A DNA stretch of 64,000 bases from Propionivibrio soli (GTDB lineage: Bacteria; Pseudomonadota; Gammaproteobacteria; Burkholderiales; Rhodocyclaceae), in the NCBI RefSeq assembly GCF_025770765.1, contig NZ_JANZKY010000012.1, positions 1-64,000 on the forward strand, given 5' to 3'. The notes beneath the pieces are model-generated. The model did no database searches. It had not been told where the DNA came from and worked only from the letters and a program-made list of their open reading frames with translations. This document shows, piece by piece, positions 26,164-33,952 of the stretch (position 1 is the stretch's first letter; every line of letters starts with the position of its first letter). The translations under genes were made by a program, and so were the position numbers.

Positions 26164-26187
26164 AACGCCCGGGTGGTACCGGGCGTT
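26164..26187 (+). terminator. Hairpin between dctP and dctQ, likely attenuator
   Basis: AACGCCCGG (26164-26172), loop of 6, CCGGGCGTT (26179-26187), followed by CTTCACGC. It starts 14 bases after the dctP stop, 95 bases before dctQ. Without a long T run it should be leaky, giving more binding protein than membrane subunits. Confidence 0.6.
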
Positions 26188-26282
26188 CTTCACGCTTTTC
26201 GTTGCAGCGAACCCGAGTGATCGAATAGGGAGAAGCGGCCTAGCAAGGCCGCATCCAGCGTTCCGGTTCGCCTGGAGTACCG

Positions 26283-26864
26283 ATGAAAACCCTCGACAAG
26301 TATCTGACGCAAGCCATGAACACAATCATCGTGGTCGCCCTCGCGATGATGGTCATCATGGTTTTCAGTAACGTTGTTCTGCGCTATGTCTTCAATTCCG
26401 GTATCACCGTATCCGAGGAATTGGCGCGATTCTGCTTTCTTTGGCTAGTCTTTGTTGGCTCTGTCGTTGCGATGCGCGAACGTGCGCACCTTGGGGTCGA
26501 TTCACTCATCGCGCGGTTGCCGCGCGGCGGCAAGGTGGCATTCGTCCTGATCAGCAACGCGCTGATGCTCTGGGTGTGCTACCTCTTCTTCGTTGGCAGC
26601 TGGCGCCAGACAGTCGTCGGTTGGGGGACCCTCAAACCGGCAACCGGTATCCCGATGGCCTTCCATTATGGGACCGGCTTGGTGATGAGCGTCGGTATCG
26701 GAATCATTCTTGTAGGCAACACGTGGCGAGTTCTTTCCGGGAAAGCGACTGACGCCGAGTTGATCCAGGTTACCGAATCCGAAGAAGTGGAGACCAGCGA
26801 GGACGCGGAAACGGCGTTCAATCCAGAAACACGCGCGAATAACGATAAGCGCGCCGGAAACTGA
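26283..26864 (+). CDS. dctQ: TRAP transporter small membrane subunit
   Basis: 193 residues, four predicted membrane helices (about 14-36, 48-66, 84-105 and 130-152), and the DctQ-type features VSEELARFCFLWLVFVGS and RERAHLGVD. It pairs with DctM to form the secondary transporter driven by an ion gradient. The C-terminal 35 residues are acidic and look disordered (EESEEVE-like), which is longer than in many homologues. It is followed 14 bases later by dctM. Confidence 0.93.
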   Translation: MKTLDKYLTQAMNTIIVVALAMMVIMVFSNVVLRYVFNSGITVSEELARFCFLWLVFVGSVVAMRERAHLGVDSLIARLPRGGKVAFVLISNALMLWVCYLFFVGSWRQTVVGWGTLKPATGIPMAFHYGTGLVMSVGIGIILVGNTWRVLSGKATDAELIQVTESEEVETSEDAETAFNPETRANNDKRAGN

Positions 26865-26878
26865 TCAGGGAGAACACC

Positions 26879-28156
26879 ATGGTTGTAACCGTATTTTTGG
26901 CTTCGCTGCTCGGTGCGATGGCGCTGGGTATGCCGATCGCCTTCGCCCTGATGGTGTGCGGCGTAGCCTTGATGTTGCACATGAACATGTTCGATGCGCA
27001 GTTGATCGCGCAGAACACGATCGATGGGGCCGACAATTTTGTGCTGATGGCCGTGCCCTTCTTCATGCTTGCCGGTGAATTCATGAACGCCGGCGGCCTA
27101 TCGCGCCGTATCGTTAACTTGGCTATGGCTTTGGTCGGACACATCCGGGGTGGGCTTGGCTACGTCGCCGTTTTTGCCGCGATCATCATGGCCAGCCTGT
27201 CCGGTTCGGCTGCGGCGGACACGGCAGCGATCGGCGTATTACTTATCCCGATGATGCGCGAAGCCGGTTACAGCGTACCGCGCGCGGCAGGTTTGATCGC
27301 CGCCGGCGGAATCATCGCGCCGGTCATCCCGCCGAGTATCGCTTTCGTTATGTTCGGCGTCATCGCGCAGGTCTCGATTACCAAACTGTTCCTGGCTGGG
27401 ATCGTGCCGGGTGTCATGATGGGTGTGAGTATTCTGGTTGCATGGGCATGGGTTATTCGCAAGGACAATCTGAAGGCAAGTCCGCGCAAGAGTCTCGCCG
27501 AAGTGTGGCACGCTGCGGTCGACGGCATCTGGGCTTTGATCATGCCGATGATCATCATTGTCGGCTTGAAGATGGGTGTATTCACACCGACCGAGGCGGC
27601 TGTCGTTGCCGCTGTATACGCCTTGTTTGTCGGCATGGTGGTGTATAAGGAAATCAAGTTTTCCGATCTGTACGGGCTGCTGCTCAATGCCGGCAAGATC
27701 ACTGCGGTGGTGATGTTGCTCGCCGGTGCGGCGATGGTGTCTTCATGGTTGATTACCGTTGCTGACCTGCCTGGTCAATTGGCGGCAATGCTCTCGCCAT
27801 TCATGGGCAACCAGATACTGCTGCTGGTCGTGATCATGATCGTGATCGTCGTTGTCGGTACGGCAATGGACATGACGCCGACGATCTTGATCCTCACGCC
27901 TGTGTTGATGCCCATCGTCAAACAAGCCGGCATCGATCCCGTGTATTTTGGCGTTATCTTCATCATCAACAACGCCATCGGCCTGATTACCCCACCGGTT
28001 GGTACGACGTTGAACGTGATTTGCGGCGTCGCCAAGATCAAGATGGACGAAGTCGTCGTCGGTGTCATGCCCTTCATGATCGCTGAGTTGACGGTGCTGG
28101 CACTTCTAACGCTGTTCCCGTCGTTGGTCACAGTGCCGATGCGGTGGTTCTTCTGA
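26879..28156 (+). CDS. dctM: TRAP transporter large membrane subunit
   Basis: 425 residues, about 12 membrane helices, the standard DctM size. The family repeats are clear: GSAAADTAAIGVLLIPMM, GGIIAPVIPPSIAFVMFGV in the first half and DMTPTILILTPVLMPI, NNAIGLITPPVGTTLNVICG in the second, these being the elevator hairpins that bind substrate and coupling ion. AGGGAG precedes the ATG. Last gene of the cluster; a hairpin follows. Confidence 0.95.
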   Translation: MVVTVFLASLLGAMALGMPIAFALMVCGVALMLHMNMFDAQLIAQNTIDGADNFVLMAVPFFMLAGEFMNAGGLSRRIVNLAMALVGHIRGGLGYVAVFAAIIMASLSGSAAADTAAIGVLLIPMMREAGYSVPRAAGLIAAGGIIAPVIPPSIAFVMFGVIAQVSITKLFLAGIVPGVMMGVSILVAWAWVIRKDNLKASPRKSLAEVWHAAVDGIWALIMPMIIIVGLKMGVFTPTEAAVVAAVYALFVGMVVYKEIKFSDLYGLLLNAGKITAVVMLLAGAAMVSSWLITVADLPGQLAAMLSPFMGNQILLLVVIMIVIVVVGTAMDMTPTILILTPVLMPIVKQAGIDPVYFGVIFIINNAIGLITPPVGTTLNVICGVAKIKMDEVVVGVMPFMIAELTVLALLTLFPSLVTVPMRWFF

Positions 28157-28171
28157 AATAGGAGTGGAAAA

Positions 28172-28200
28172 GCAGCCTCGGCTTGATTTTCCGAGGCTGC
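28172..28200 (+). terminator. Hairpin after dctM
   Basis: GCAGCCTCGG (28172-28181), loop of 9, CCGAGGCTGC (28191-28200): a perfect 10-bp stem starting 15 bases after the dctM stop. On the plus strand no T run follows (CAAGCGG), so termination may be partial and read through into the DUF3293 gene. Confidence 0.65.
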
Positions 28201-28216
28201 CAAGCGGAGGTACGAG

Positions 28217-28660
28217 GTGAGAACGCCGACGCTAGAAGCCGCTTTTCATGCGACGACTTATTGTATCGATACGGGCAAGGAGATTTTCTCGCTCCGGATC
28301 GGGCAGTCTCACCCCGCCTTCGCCTCGTGGCTGGCACGACGAGGCCGCAGCACTTGGGGGATCGTGACGGCTTGCAACCCTGGGAGACAACTCCTCCCCT
28401 GTCTCAATGAGGCGCGCAATCTATTGCTGCGAGAAGCGCTTTTAGAGCGCGGTTGGTGCCAAATGCCTACGCACCACGTGGCGGATTCCGGCAACTGGCC
28501 CGACGAAGCCGGGTTCTGCGTTTTCGATGTTGAATCCTCGGCGCTGCAGACGCTGGCCCGGGAATATGGACAAGCGGCCATCGTGTATGGCGGTGTCGAC
28601 GGTGCCGGACGCCTTGTCTGGCTGGAAAGAGAAAACGAAAAACCCACACGCGAGAAGTGA
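28217..28660 (+). CDS. DUF3293 family protein
   Basis: 147 residues from a GTG, with GGAGG 6-7 bases upstream. The DUF3293 pattern is visible: FHATTYCIDTG at the start, GIVTACNPGRQLLPCLNEARN in the middle, WPDEAGFCVFDVE and a late AREYGQAAIVYGGVD. Soluble; no function is established for the family. It lies 16 bases after the dctM hairpin and 48 bases before the kinase-HDOD-GAF gene. Confidence 0.82.
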   Translation: MRTPTLEAAFHATTYCIDTGKEIFSLRIGQSHPAFASWLARRGRSTWGIVTACNPGRQLLPCLNEARNLLLREALLERGWCQMPTHHVADSGNWPDEAGFCVFDVESSALQTLAREYGQAAIVYGGVDGAGRLVWLERENEKPTREK

Positions 28661-28669
28661 ACGCCCGCC

Positions 28670-28678
28670 TGCTAGAAT
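28670..28678 (+). promoter_or_regulatory. Extended -10 element before the kinase-HDOD-GAF gene
   Basis: TGCTAGAAT: an extended -10 (TGn plus TAGAAT) 31 bases upstream of the ATG at 28709. No clear -35 box, as is common for extended -10 promoters. Confidence 0.35.
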
Positions 28679-28708
28679 GGGCTAAAAGACACTTTGAACG
28701 GGGACGGG

Positions 28709-31126
28709 ATGGCGAGTCAGATCGGTCGCTTCGAGATTATCCGCGAGTTGGGCCGGGGTGCCCAAAGCGTGGTTTATCTGGCCCGCGATCCTCAACTGCA
28801 GCGCGAAGTGGCGATCAAGACCGTCCACTTTTCGCGCCCCGATCCGAAGAAGAACCAACAACTTCTTGCCGAGGCGCGTACCGTCAGCCAGCTGCGCCAC
28901 CCGAACATCGTCCCGATCTACGAAGCGGGTGAGGAGCAGGGCGACCTGTATCTTGTTTTCGAGTATGTTCCCGGCCAGAACCTTGGCGATTTTCTGCGCG
29001 CGAACGGGCGACTTACCCCGGTCAAGGCGATTTCCATTTTGCGGCCGGTACTTGATGCCATGGCGCATGCTCATGCGGCGGGGATCATCCACCGGGACTT
29101 GAAGCCGAACAACATCCTGATCGACAAGGACGGTACGCCTCGCGTGATGGATTTCGGCATCGCGACCCGTGTTGATGCGCAGGTTGAGGATCCTCAGGCG
29201 TTCATGGGAACGCCGTGCTATATGTCTCCCGAGTACATCGAGCGCCGCGAGAGCAATGCTTGTACCGATGTCTTCGCCGCTGGGCTCGTCTTCTACGAGA
29301 TGCTCACCGGCAAGCAAGCGATCCATGGCAACTCGGTTTATGAGGTGATGAACCGGGTCGCCAACGAAGACGTCAAGCTGCCGGCCGGTATCGGAGCAGA
29401 GATCGACGACTTGCTTGCCAGCATCCTGTACAAAGCGGTGGCGCGTGACCCGGCACAGCGCTATGCCTCCGTGGTGCAGATGCGAGAAGCGCTCGATGCC
29501 TATCTGAAGCCTGAGGAGCCAGGGGTTTCAGAGGACGCCAAGCAGAGCACTATCGATTTCCTTCTGCGCAGGATGCGGCACAAGAGCGACTTTCCGGCGC
29601 TTTCGGAGTCAGTCAGCACAATCAACAAGATCACGGATTCAGACAAGGAGAGCATTTCGAATCTTTCAAATTCGATCCTGCGCGACTTCTCGCTGACCAA
29701 CAAGATTCTCCGCCTCGTCAATTCCGCCTATTTCAGACAGGCGGGGGGCGGCAACATCAGTACGATTTCCCGCGCCGTGCTGGTTCTCGGTTTCGATGCC
29801 GTGCGCAATATCGCGATCACCGTGATGCTTTTCGAGCATCTGCGCAATAAGGCGAACGCTGAACATCTGAAGGAAGAGTTCGTGCGCGCCAACCTTTCGG
29901 GAATCCTGGCGCGCAGCATTGGAGAGAAAGCGTCGGTACGCGACATCGAACAGGTTTTTATTTGCTCGATGTTCCACAACCTAGGGCGGTTGTTGAGTCA
30001 ATTCTATTTCCCCGACGAGAGCGAGGAGATTCGCCGCACGATGGAGCAGGAGTCGTGCAGCGAAGATGTTGCGACGCTTCGCGTGCTCGGTATCACGTTC
30101 GAGGATCTTGGGATCGGTATTGCGCGCACCTGGGGCTTTCCCAATCTGATCGTTAACAGCATGCGCCGGCTTCCGGCCGGAAACGTAAGGAAGGCAAATA
30201 CGTCTGAAGAGCGGATGCGCATGCTTTCCGATTTTTCGAATGAGCTCTGCTCGATGATTTCGGATTTGGAGCCGGAACAGCGGCAGAAAGGGCTGCGGCA
30301 ACTGACGGCTCGCTTCGGCGAGAACATTCCGCTCAGTGAACAGGCGTTACGCGAGACGATGGAAAAGTCGTTCAGTGAAGTCGCGCAGTTTGCCGGCATC
30401 ATTGGGATCAACCTGAAGCAGTCTGCCTTCGGCAAGCAGATGAAGGCGTGGAACACCAAGCCCGGGGCAACGACATTGACGGAACCCGTCGCTTCTGTTC
30501 CTGGTGTGAGCGCCGAGACGGTGCTGTCCGACGTGGTACCCGCGGGAGCGCCAGGCAGTCCCGCTCCTGCAGAAGCAAGCGACAGCGAACCAGGTGCCGC
30601 CGCGGAAACCGGAAACCCGGAAGTGATCCTGATGGCCGGTATTCAGGACATCAGCAACACCCTCGTCGAGGGATTCAAGCTCAACGATGTGCTGCGCATC
30701 ATTCTCGAAACCATGTATCGCGCCAAGGGATTCAATCGTGTGGTGCTTTGCGTGCGCGATCCGCGCAGCAAGATGATGATTGGCCGTTTCGGCTTCGGTC
30801 CGGATGCGCAGGATATCGCCAAGCGCTTCAATTTCGGGCTGGACTTCACGCCCGACATTTTCCACGCGGCGTTGTCGAAAGGCGTCGATATCCTGATCAG
30901 CGACACACGCGATACCAAGATATCTTCGCGTATTCCCGAGTGGTATCGGCGCGGAATCAACGCGGGAACCTTCGTTATCTTCCCGCTCTGTATCAAAGGC
31001 AACCCCGTGGCCATGATCTACGCCGACCGCGAGTTTGCCGGCGAGATTGTGATCCCGGAAAAGGAACTATCGTTGCTGCGCACCCTGCGAAATCAGGCGG
31101 TGCTGGCGATCAAGCAGTCCACCTGA
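28709..31126 (+). CDS. Ser/Thr protein kinase-HDOD-GAF fusion
   Basis: 805 residues from the ATG at 28709; an in-frame TTG at 28694 is the alternative. The N-terminal eukaryotic-type kinase (about 7-265) has every key element: Gly loop LGRGAQSVVYLA, Lys37 in VAIK, catalytic Asp130 in HRDLKPNN, DFG at 148-150, and GTPCYMSPEY. An HDOD domain follows (about 285-485; FSLTNKILRLVNSAYF, ISRAVLVLGFDAVRN), then a Pro/Ala-rich linker (about 575-625) and a GAF-like domain (about 635-800; NRVVLCVRDP, NAGTFVIFPLCIKGNPVAM). No membrane helix, so it is cytosolic. The layout suggests ligand sensing by GAF controlling phosphorylation, with HDOD as docking module. Substrates are unknown and no phosphatase gene is adjacent. 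Confidence 0.9.
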   Translation: MASQIGRFEIIRELGRGAQSVVYLARDPQLQREVAIKTVHFSRPDPKKNQQLLAEARTVSQLRHPNIVPIYEAGEEQGDLYLVFEYVPGQNLGDFLRANGRLTPVKAISILRPVLDAMAHAHAAGIIHRDLKPNNILIDKDGTPRVMDFGIATRVDAQVEDPQAFMGTPCYMSPEYIERRESNACTDVFAAGLVFYEMLTGKQAIHGNSVYEVMNRVANEDVKLPAGIGAEIDDLLASILYKAVARDPAQRYASVVQMREALDAYLKPEEPGVSEDAKQSTIDFLLRRMRHKSDFPALSESVSTINKITDSDKESISNLSNSILRDFSLTNKILRLVNSAYFRQAGGGNISTISRAVLVLGFDAVRNIAITVMLFEHLRNKANAEHLKEEFVRANLSGILARSIGEKASVRDIEQVFICSMFHNLGRLLSQFYFPDESEEIRRTMEQESCSEDVATLRVLGITFEDLGIGIARTWGFPNLIVNSMRRLPAGNVRKANTSEERMRMLSDFSNELCSMISDLEPEQRQKGLRQLTARFGENIPLSEQALRETMEKSFSEVAQFAGIIGINLKQSAFGKQMKAWNTKPGATTLTEPVASVPGVSAETVLSDVVPAGAPGSPAPAEASDSEPGAAAETGNPEVILMAGIQDISNTLVEGFKLNDVLRIILETMYRAKGFNRVVLCVRDPRSKMMIGRFGFGPDAQDIAKRFNFGLDFTPDIFHAALSKGVDILISDTRDTKISSRIPEWYRRGINAGTFVIFPLCIKGNPVAMIYADREFAGEIVIPEKELSLLRTLRNQAVLAIKQST

Positions 31127-31145
31127 GTGGGCGCCGTGTACTGAC

Positions 31146-31179
31146 AAAAAAAGTGGTGGTCGATCGAACCGGCCACCAC
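31146..31179 (-). terminator. Rho-independent terminator of bamD
   Basis: On the minus strand GTGGTGG and CCACCAC (31173-31179 and 31153-31159) form a stem followed by seven T (31152-31146). It lies about 60 bases after the bamD stop and just after the convergent kinase gene. Confidence 0.75.
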
Positions 31180-31240
31180 GTTCAGACACCGTTTTTGCGC
31201 CCGCCACCAAGTGTCGGGCACATCTATCACGACCCGCGAT

Positions 31241-32038
31241 TTACCACAATCGCCACCACGCTTCCTTGGCCTGCTCCAGACCGCGCGTGTAATAGACACT
31301 ATTGGGGAAATTCTTGCGCATGACACGCTCGGCGTCGTCGCGCAGATCGTTCATTCCCATCAGATCGTATGCTTTGACCATAATGAAGAGCGCCTCTTCG
31401 ATCGCCGGTGCTTCCGGGTAGTTCTGAATCGCGAACTGAGCGCGATTGGTGGCTGCCACGTAGGCGCCACGCTTCATGTAGTAGCGCGCGACGTGTACTT
31501 CGAGCAGCGCCAGCGAATTGACGAGGTATTTCATGCGCAGGACGGCGTCCGGCGTGTACTTGCTTTCCGGGAACTTCGTCACCAGTTCGCGAAAGGCCTC
31601 GAACGATTCGCGGGCGCCTTTCGGGTCGCGTTCGGTCATGTCCTGATGGCTGACGTGGCCGAGCAAGCCCAGGTCTTCATTGAAGTTGATCAGGCCGCGC
31701 AGGTAGTACATGTAGTCCACGTTCGGATGGTTCGGATGCAGCTTGATGAAGCGTTCACAAGCCGCCAGCGCCGACGCGGTTTCCTTGTCCTTATAGTAGG
31801 CGTAGGCAATGTCCATCTGGGCCTGCTGCGCGAAGCGGCCGTAGGGGTAGCGGGACTCGAGCTTCTCGAAATACTTCACCGATTTGTCGTACGCTCCTTC
31901 ATCGAGCGCCTGTTTGGCCTCGGAATACAGCCGATTAGCCGACCAGCCGACCGTTTCGTCCTTCACTTCGGGCAGTAATCCGCAACCGCCGAGGAGCGTG
32001 GAGACTAAAAGCGCTGCGATAACCGCTAAACTACGCAT
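31241..32038 (-). CDS. bamD: Outer membrane assembly lipoprotein BamD
   Basis: 265 residues. A lipoprotein signal peptide with lipobox LLGGC (Cys19), then five TPR-like repeats (for example YSEAKQALDEGAYDKSVKYF, ACERFIKLHPNHPNVDYMYY, FRELVTKFPESKYTPDA). BamD is the essential lipoprotein partner of BamA in inserting beta-barrel proteins into the outer membrane. The length matches the family (about 245-270). It is divergent from rluD with overlapping start codons, an order conserved in betaproteobacteria. Confidence 0.96.
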   Translation of the reverse strand: MRSLAVIAALLVSTLLGGCGLLPEVKDETVGWSANRLYSEAKQALDEGAYDKSVKYFEKLESRYPYGRFAQQAQMDIAYAYYKDKETASALAACERFIKLHPNHPNVDYMYYLRGLINFNEDLGLLGHVSHQDMTERDPKGARESFEAFRELVTKFPESKYTPDAVLRMKYLVNSLALLEVHVARYYMKRGAYVAATNRAQFAIQNYPEAPAIEEALFIMVKAYDLMGMNDLRDDAERVMRKNFPNSVYYTRGLEQAKEAWWRLW

Positions 32039-32039
32039 G

Positions 32040-33188
32040 ATGAGAGTTCCGCAAAAGAAAACCGAGGGCCTTGCGCCACAGGCTTCCGACCTGAGCCACG
32101 AAAAGCGCGACGATTATAGCGCAAACGAAAGGCTGACCCTGACCGTGCCGGCGGCGTGCGCCGGGTTACGCCTCGACCAGGCGCTTGCCCAATTACGGCC
32201 GCAGCATTCGCGTAGCCGGCTACAGAATTGGATACGTGAAGGGCGAGTCAGCGTCGGTGGCGTGGCAGTCTGCGAGCCGAAACACAAGCTGTGGGGCGGC
32301 GAGACGATCGATTTGATCGAGGGACCCGACGAGCATGCCGAGTCCTCGGCACCCGAAGATATTGCGCTCGACATCGTGTTCGAGGACGAAGCGCTTATCG
32401 TGATCGACAAGCCCGCCGGCCTCGTCGTTCATCCGGGCAACGGCAACCGCCACGGCACCTTGCTCAACGCCTTGCTCTTCCATGCACCGGCGCTCAAGAA
32501 CATTCCGCGCGCCGGCATCGTTCATCGGCTCGATAAGGACACCACAGGACTGATGGTGGTGGCAAAGACGCTTGAGGCTCAGACCAATCTCGTGCGCCAA
32601 CTCCAGGCGAGGACCGTGAAACGTTACTATCAGGCCTTGGTGCGCGGGAACCTTGAACGGGGAGGAAGCGTCGATGCACCCATCGGTCGGCACCCGACGC
32701 AGCGTACCCGCATGGCCGTTGTGCGCACGGGGAAACCGGCGCGAACCCATTACCGGATCGTCGAACGTTTCCTGGATTGCACCCTCGTCGAATGCGCGTT
32801 GGAAACCGGAAGAACGCACCAGATCCGTGTGCACATGGCGCACATTGGACACCCCCTGGTCGGCGACCCGGTCTACGGAGGGGGCGCGAGTCGTGTGCCG
32901 CGCGGTCCCGAGTTCCATCGCCAGGCTTTGCATGCCCGAAAGTTGGGGCTGATTCATCCGATAACCGCAAAATCGATGCAGTGGCGTTCGGAGTTGCCCG
33001 ACGATATGAGCGAATTGATCGAGGTGGCGCGTTCACTCGCCTTTGAGGCTCGCTTAGCCGCCGAAGCGGCTGCCGAGGAATGGGAGGACGAGTTCGAGGA
33101 CGGCCCAGAAATCATTTACGCCTACGGAGACGAAGGCGCGCAGGCTGACGATACCGACGACATTGACGACGAAGACGATGTCGAATAG
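32040..33188 (+). CDS. rluD: 23S rRNA pseudouridine synthase RluD
   Basis: About 382 residues. An S4 RNA-binding domain (about 45-110, GLRLDQALAQLRPQHSRSRL) and an RsuA/RluA-type catalytic domain with the nucleophile Asp in HRLDKDTTGLMV, plus ETGRTHQIRVHM. It makes pseudouridines in helix 69 of 23S rRNA. The last 40 residues form an acidic tail (DDTDDIDDEDDVE) that is not usual for the enzyme. The start is uncertain: the ATG at 32037/32040 overlaps the bamD start codon and has no Shine-Dalgarno; an in-frame GTG at 32145 would begin at the S4 domain. The frame open to 31884 is antisense to bamD and is rejected. Confidence 0.9.
   Translation: MRVPQKKTEGLAPQASDLSHEKRDDYSANERLTLTVPAACAGLRLDQALAQLRPQHSRSRLQNWIREGRVSVGGVAVCEPKHKLWGGETIDLIEGPDEHAESSAPEDIALDIVFEDEALIVIDKPAGLVVHPGNGNRHGTLLNALLFHAPALKNIPRAGIVHRLDKDTTGLMVVAKTLEAQTNLVRQLQARTVKRYYQALVRGNLERGGSVDAPIGRHPTQRTRMAVVRTGKPARTHYRIVERFLDCTLVECALETGRTHQIRVHMAHIGHPLVGDPVYGGGASRVPRGPEFHRQALHARKLGLIHPITAKSMQWRSELPDDMSELIEVARSLAFEARLAAEAAAEEWEDEFEDGPEIIYAYGDEGAQADDTDDIDDEDDVE
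32113..32118 (-). promoter_or_regulatory. -10 box of the bamD promoter
   Basis: A perfect TATAAT on the minus strand, 74 bases upstream of the bamD ATG and inside the 5' part of the annotated rluD frame. If used, the bamD promoter overlaps rluD coding sequence or the true rluD start lies further downstream. Confidence 0.5.
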
Positions 33189-33924
33189 CCACTGGATCGA
33201 GCCCGATTGGCCGGCACCTGAACGCGTCCGTGCTCTGATTACTACTCGCCAGGGTGGCGTGAGCGAGGGACCGTACGCCAGCCTCAATCTCGGCCTGCAT
33301 GTTGGTGACGATCCGCTTGCCGTTGCCGAGAATCGTAGGAGAGTGTTGGCAGCGCCTGGCGTTCCGGCCATATGGCTCAACCAGGTTCACGGTATTCGAG
33401 TGGTCGATGCCGCCGCTCTCGACAAAACAGCTCCGGCCCCGGACGCCGATGCGGCTTTCTCGCGTCAGCCCGGTTCGGCCTGCGCCGTGATGACGGCCGA
33501 TTGCCTGCCAGTTCTGTTTTGTAGCGCCGACGGCCATGTCGTCGCGGCGGCGCATGCCGGTTGGCGGGGGCTGTTGGCCGGGGTGCTGGAGGCGACGGTG
33601 GTGGCGATGGCGACAGGCGGAAAGGAAATCCTTGCTTATCTTGGGCCGGCCATTGGTCCCAGGGCATTTGAGGTGGGCGACGAGGTGCGCGCTGCATTCA
33701 TCGCCCGAGATCCGTCTGCTTCAACCGCTTTCACACCGGGAGTTCCCGGAAAATGGTTTGCCGACATCTACCTCTTGGCCCGCCAGCGTTTGGCACAGGT
33801 CGGCGTGGTCCGCGCCTACGGCGGGGACTATTGCACCGTCACGGAAGCCGAGCGCTTCTTTTCCTATCGGCGGGATGGGCAGACGGGGCGCATGGCTTCA
33901 ATGATCTGGTTAGCGCCAACGTGA
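33178..33924 (+). CDS. pgeF: Peptidoglycan editing factor PgeF (YfiH, multicopper-oxidase fold)
   Basis: 248 residues from the ATG at 33178, which overlaps the rluD stop by 11 bases (coupled translation). The three zinc/copper ligands of the family are seen: His in WLNQVHG, Cys in MTADCLPVLF and His in AAAHAGWRG, along with the conserved YLGPAIGPRAFEVG and RFFSYRRDGQTGRMA. In E. coli the protein keeps L-Ser out of UDP-MurNAc peptides; homologues also show purine nucleoside phosphorylase activity. The rluD-pgeF order is widely conserved. Confidence 0.94.
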   Translation: MSNSHWIEPDWPAPERVRALITTRQGGVSEGPYASLNLGLHVGDDPLAVAENRRRVLAAPGVPAIWLNQVHGIRVVDAAALDKTAPAPDADAAFSRQPGSACAVMTADCLPVLFCSADGHVVAAAHAGWRGLLAGVLEATVVAMATGGKEILAYLGPAIGPRAFEVGDEVRAAFIARDPSASTAFTPGVPGKWFADIYLLARQRLAQVGVVRAYGGDYCTVTEAERFFSYRRDGQTGRMASMIWLAPT

Positions 33925-33952
33925 CGGCGCTATCGGGTACAACGGCCACTTC

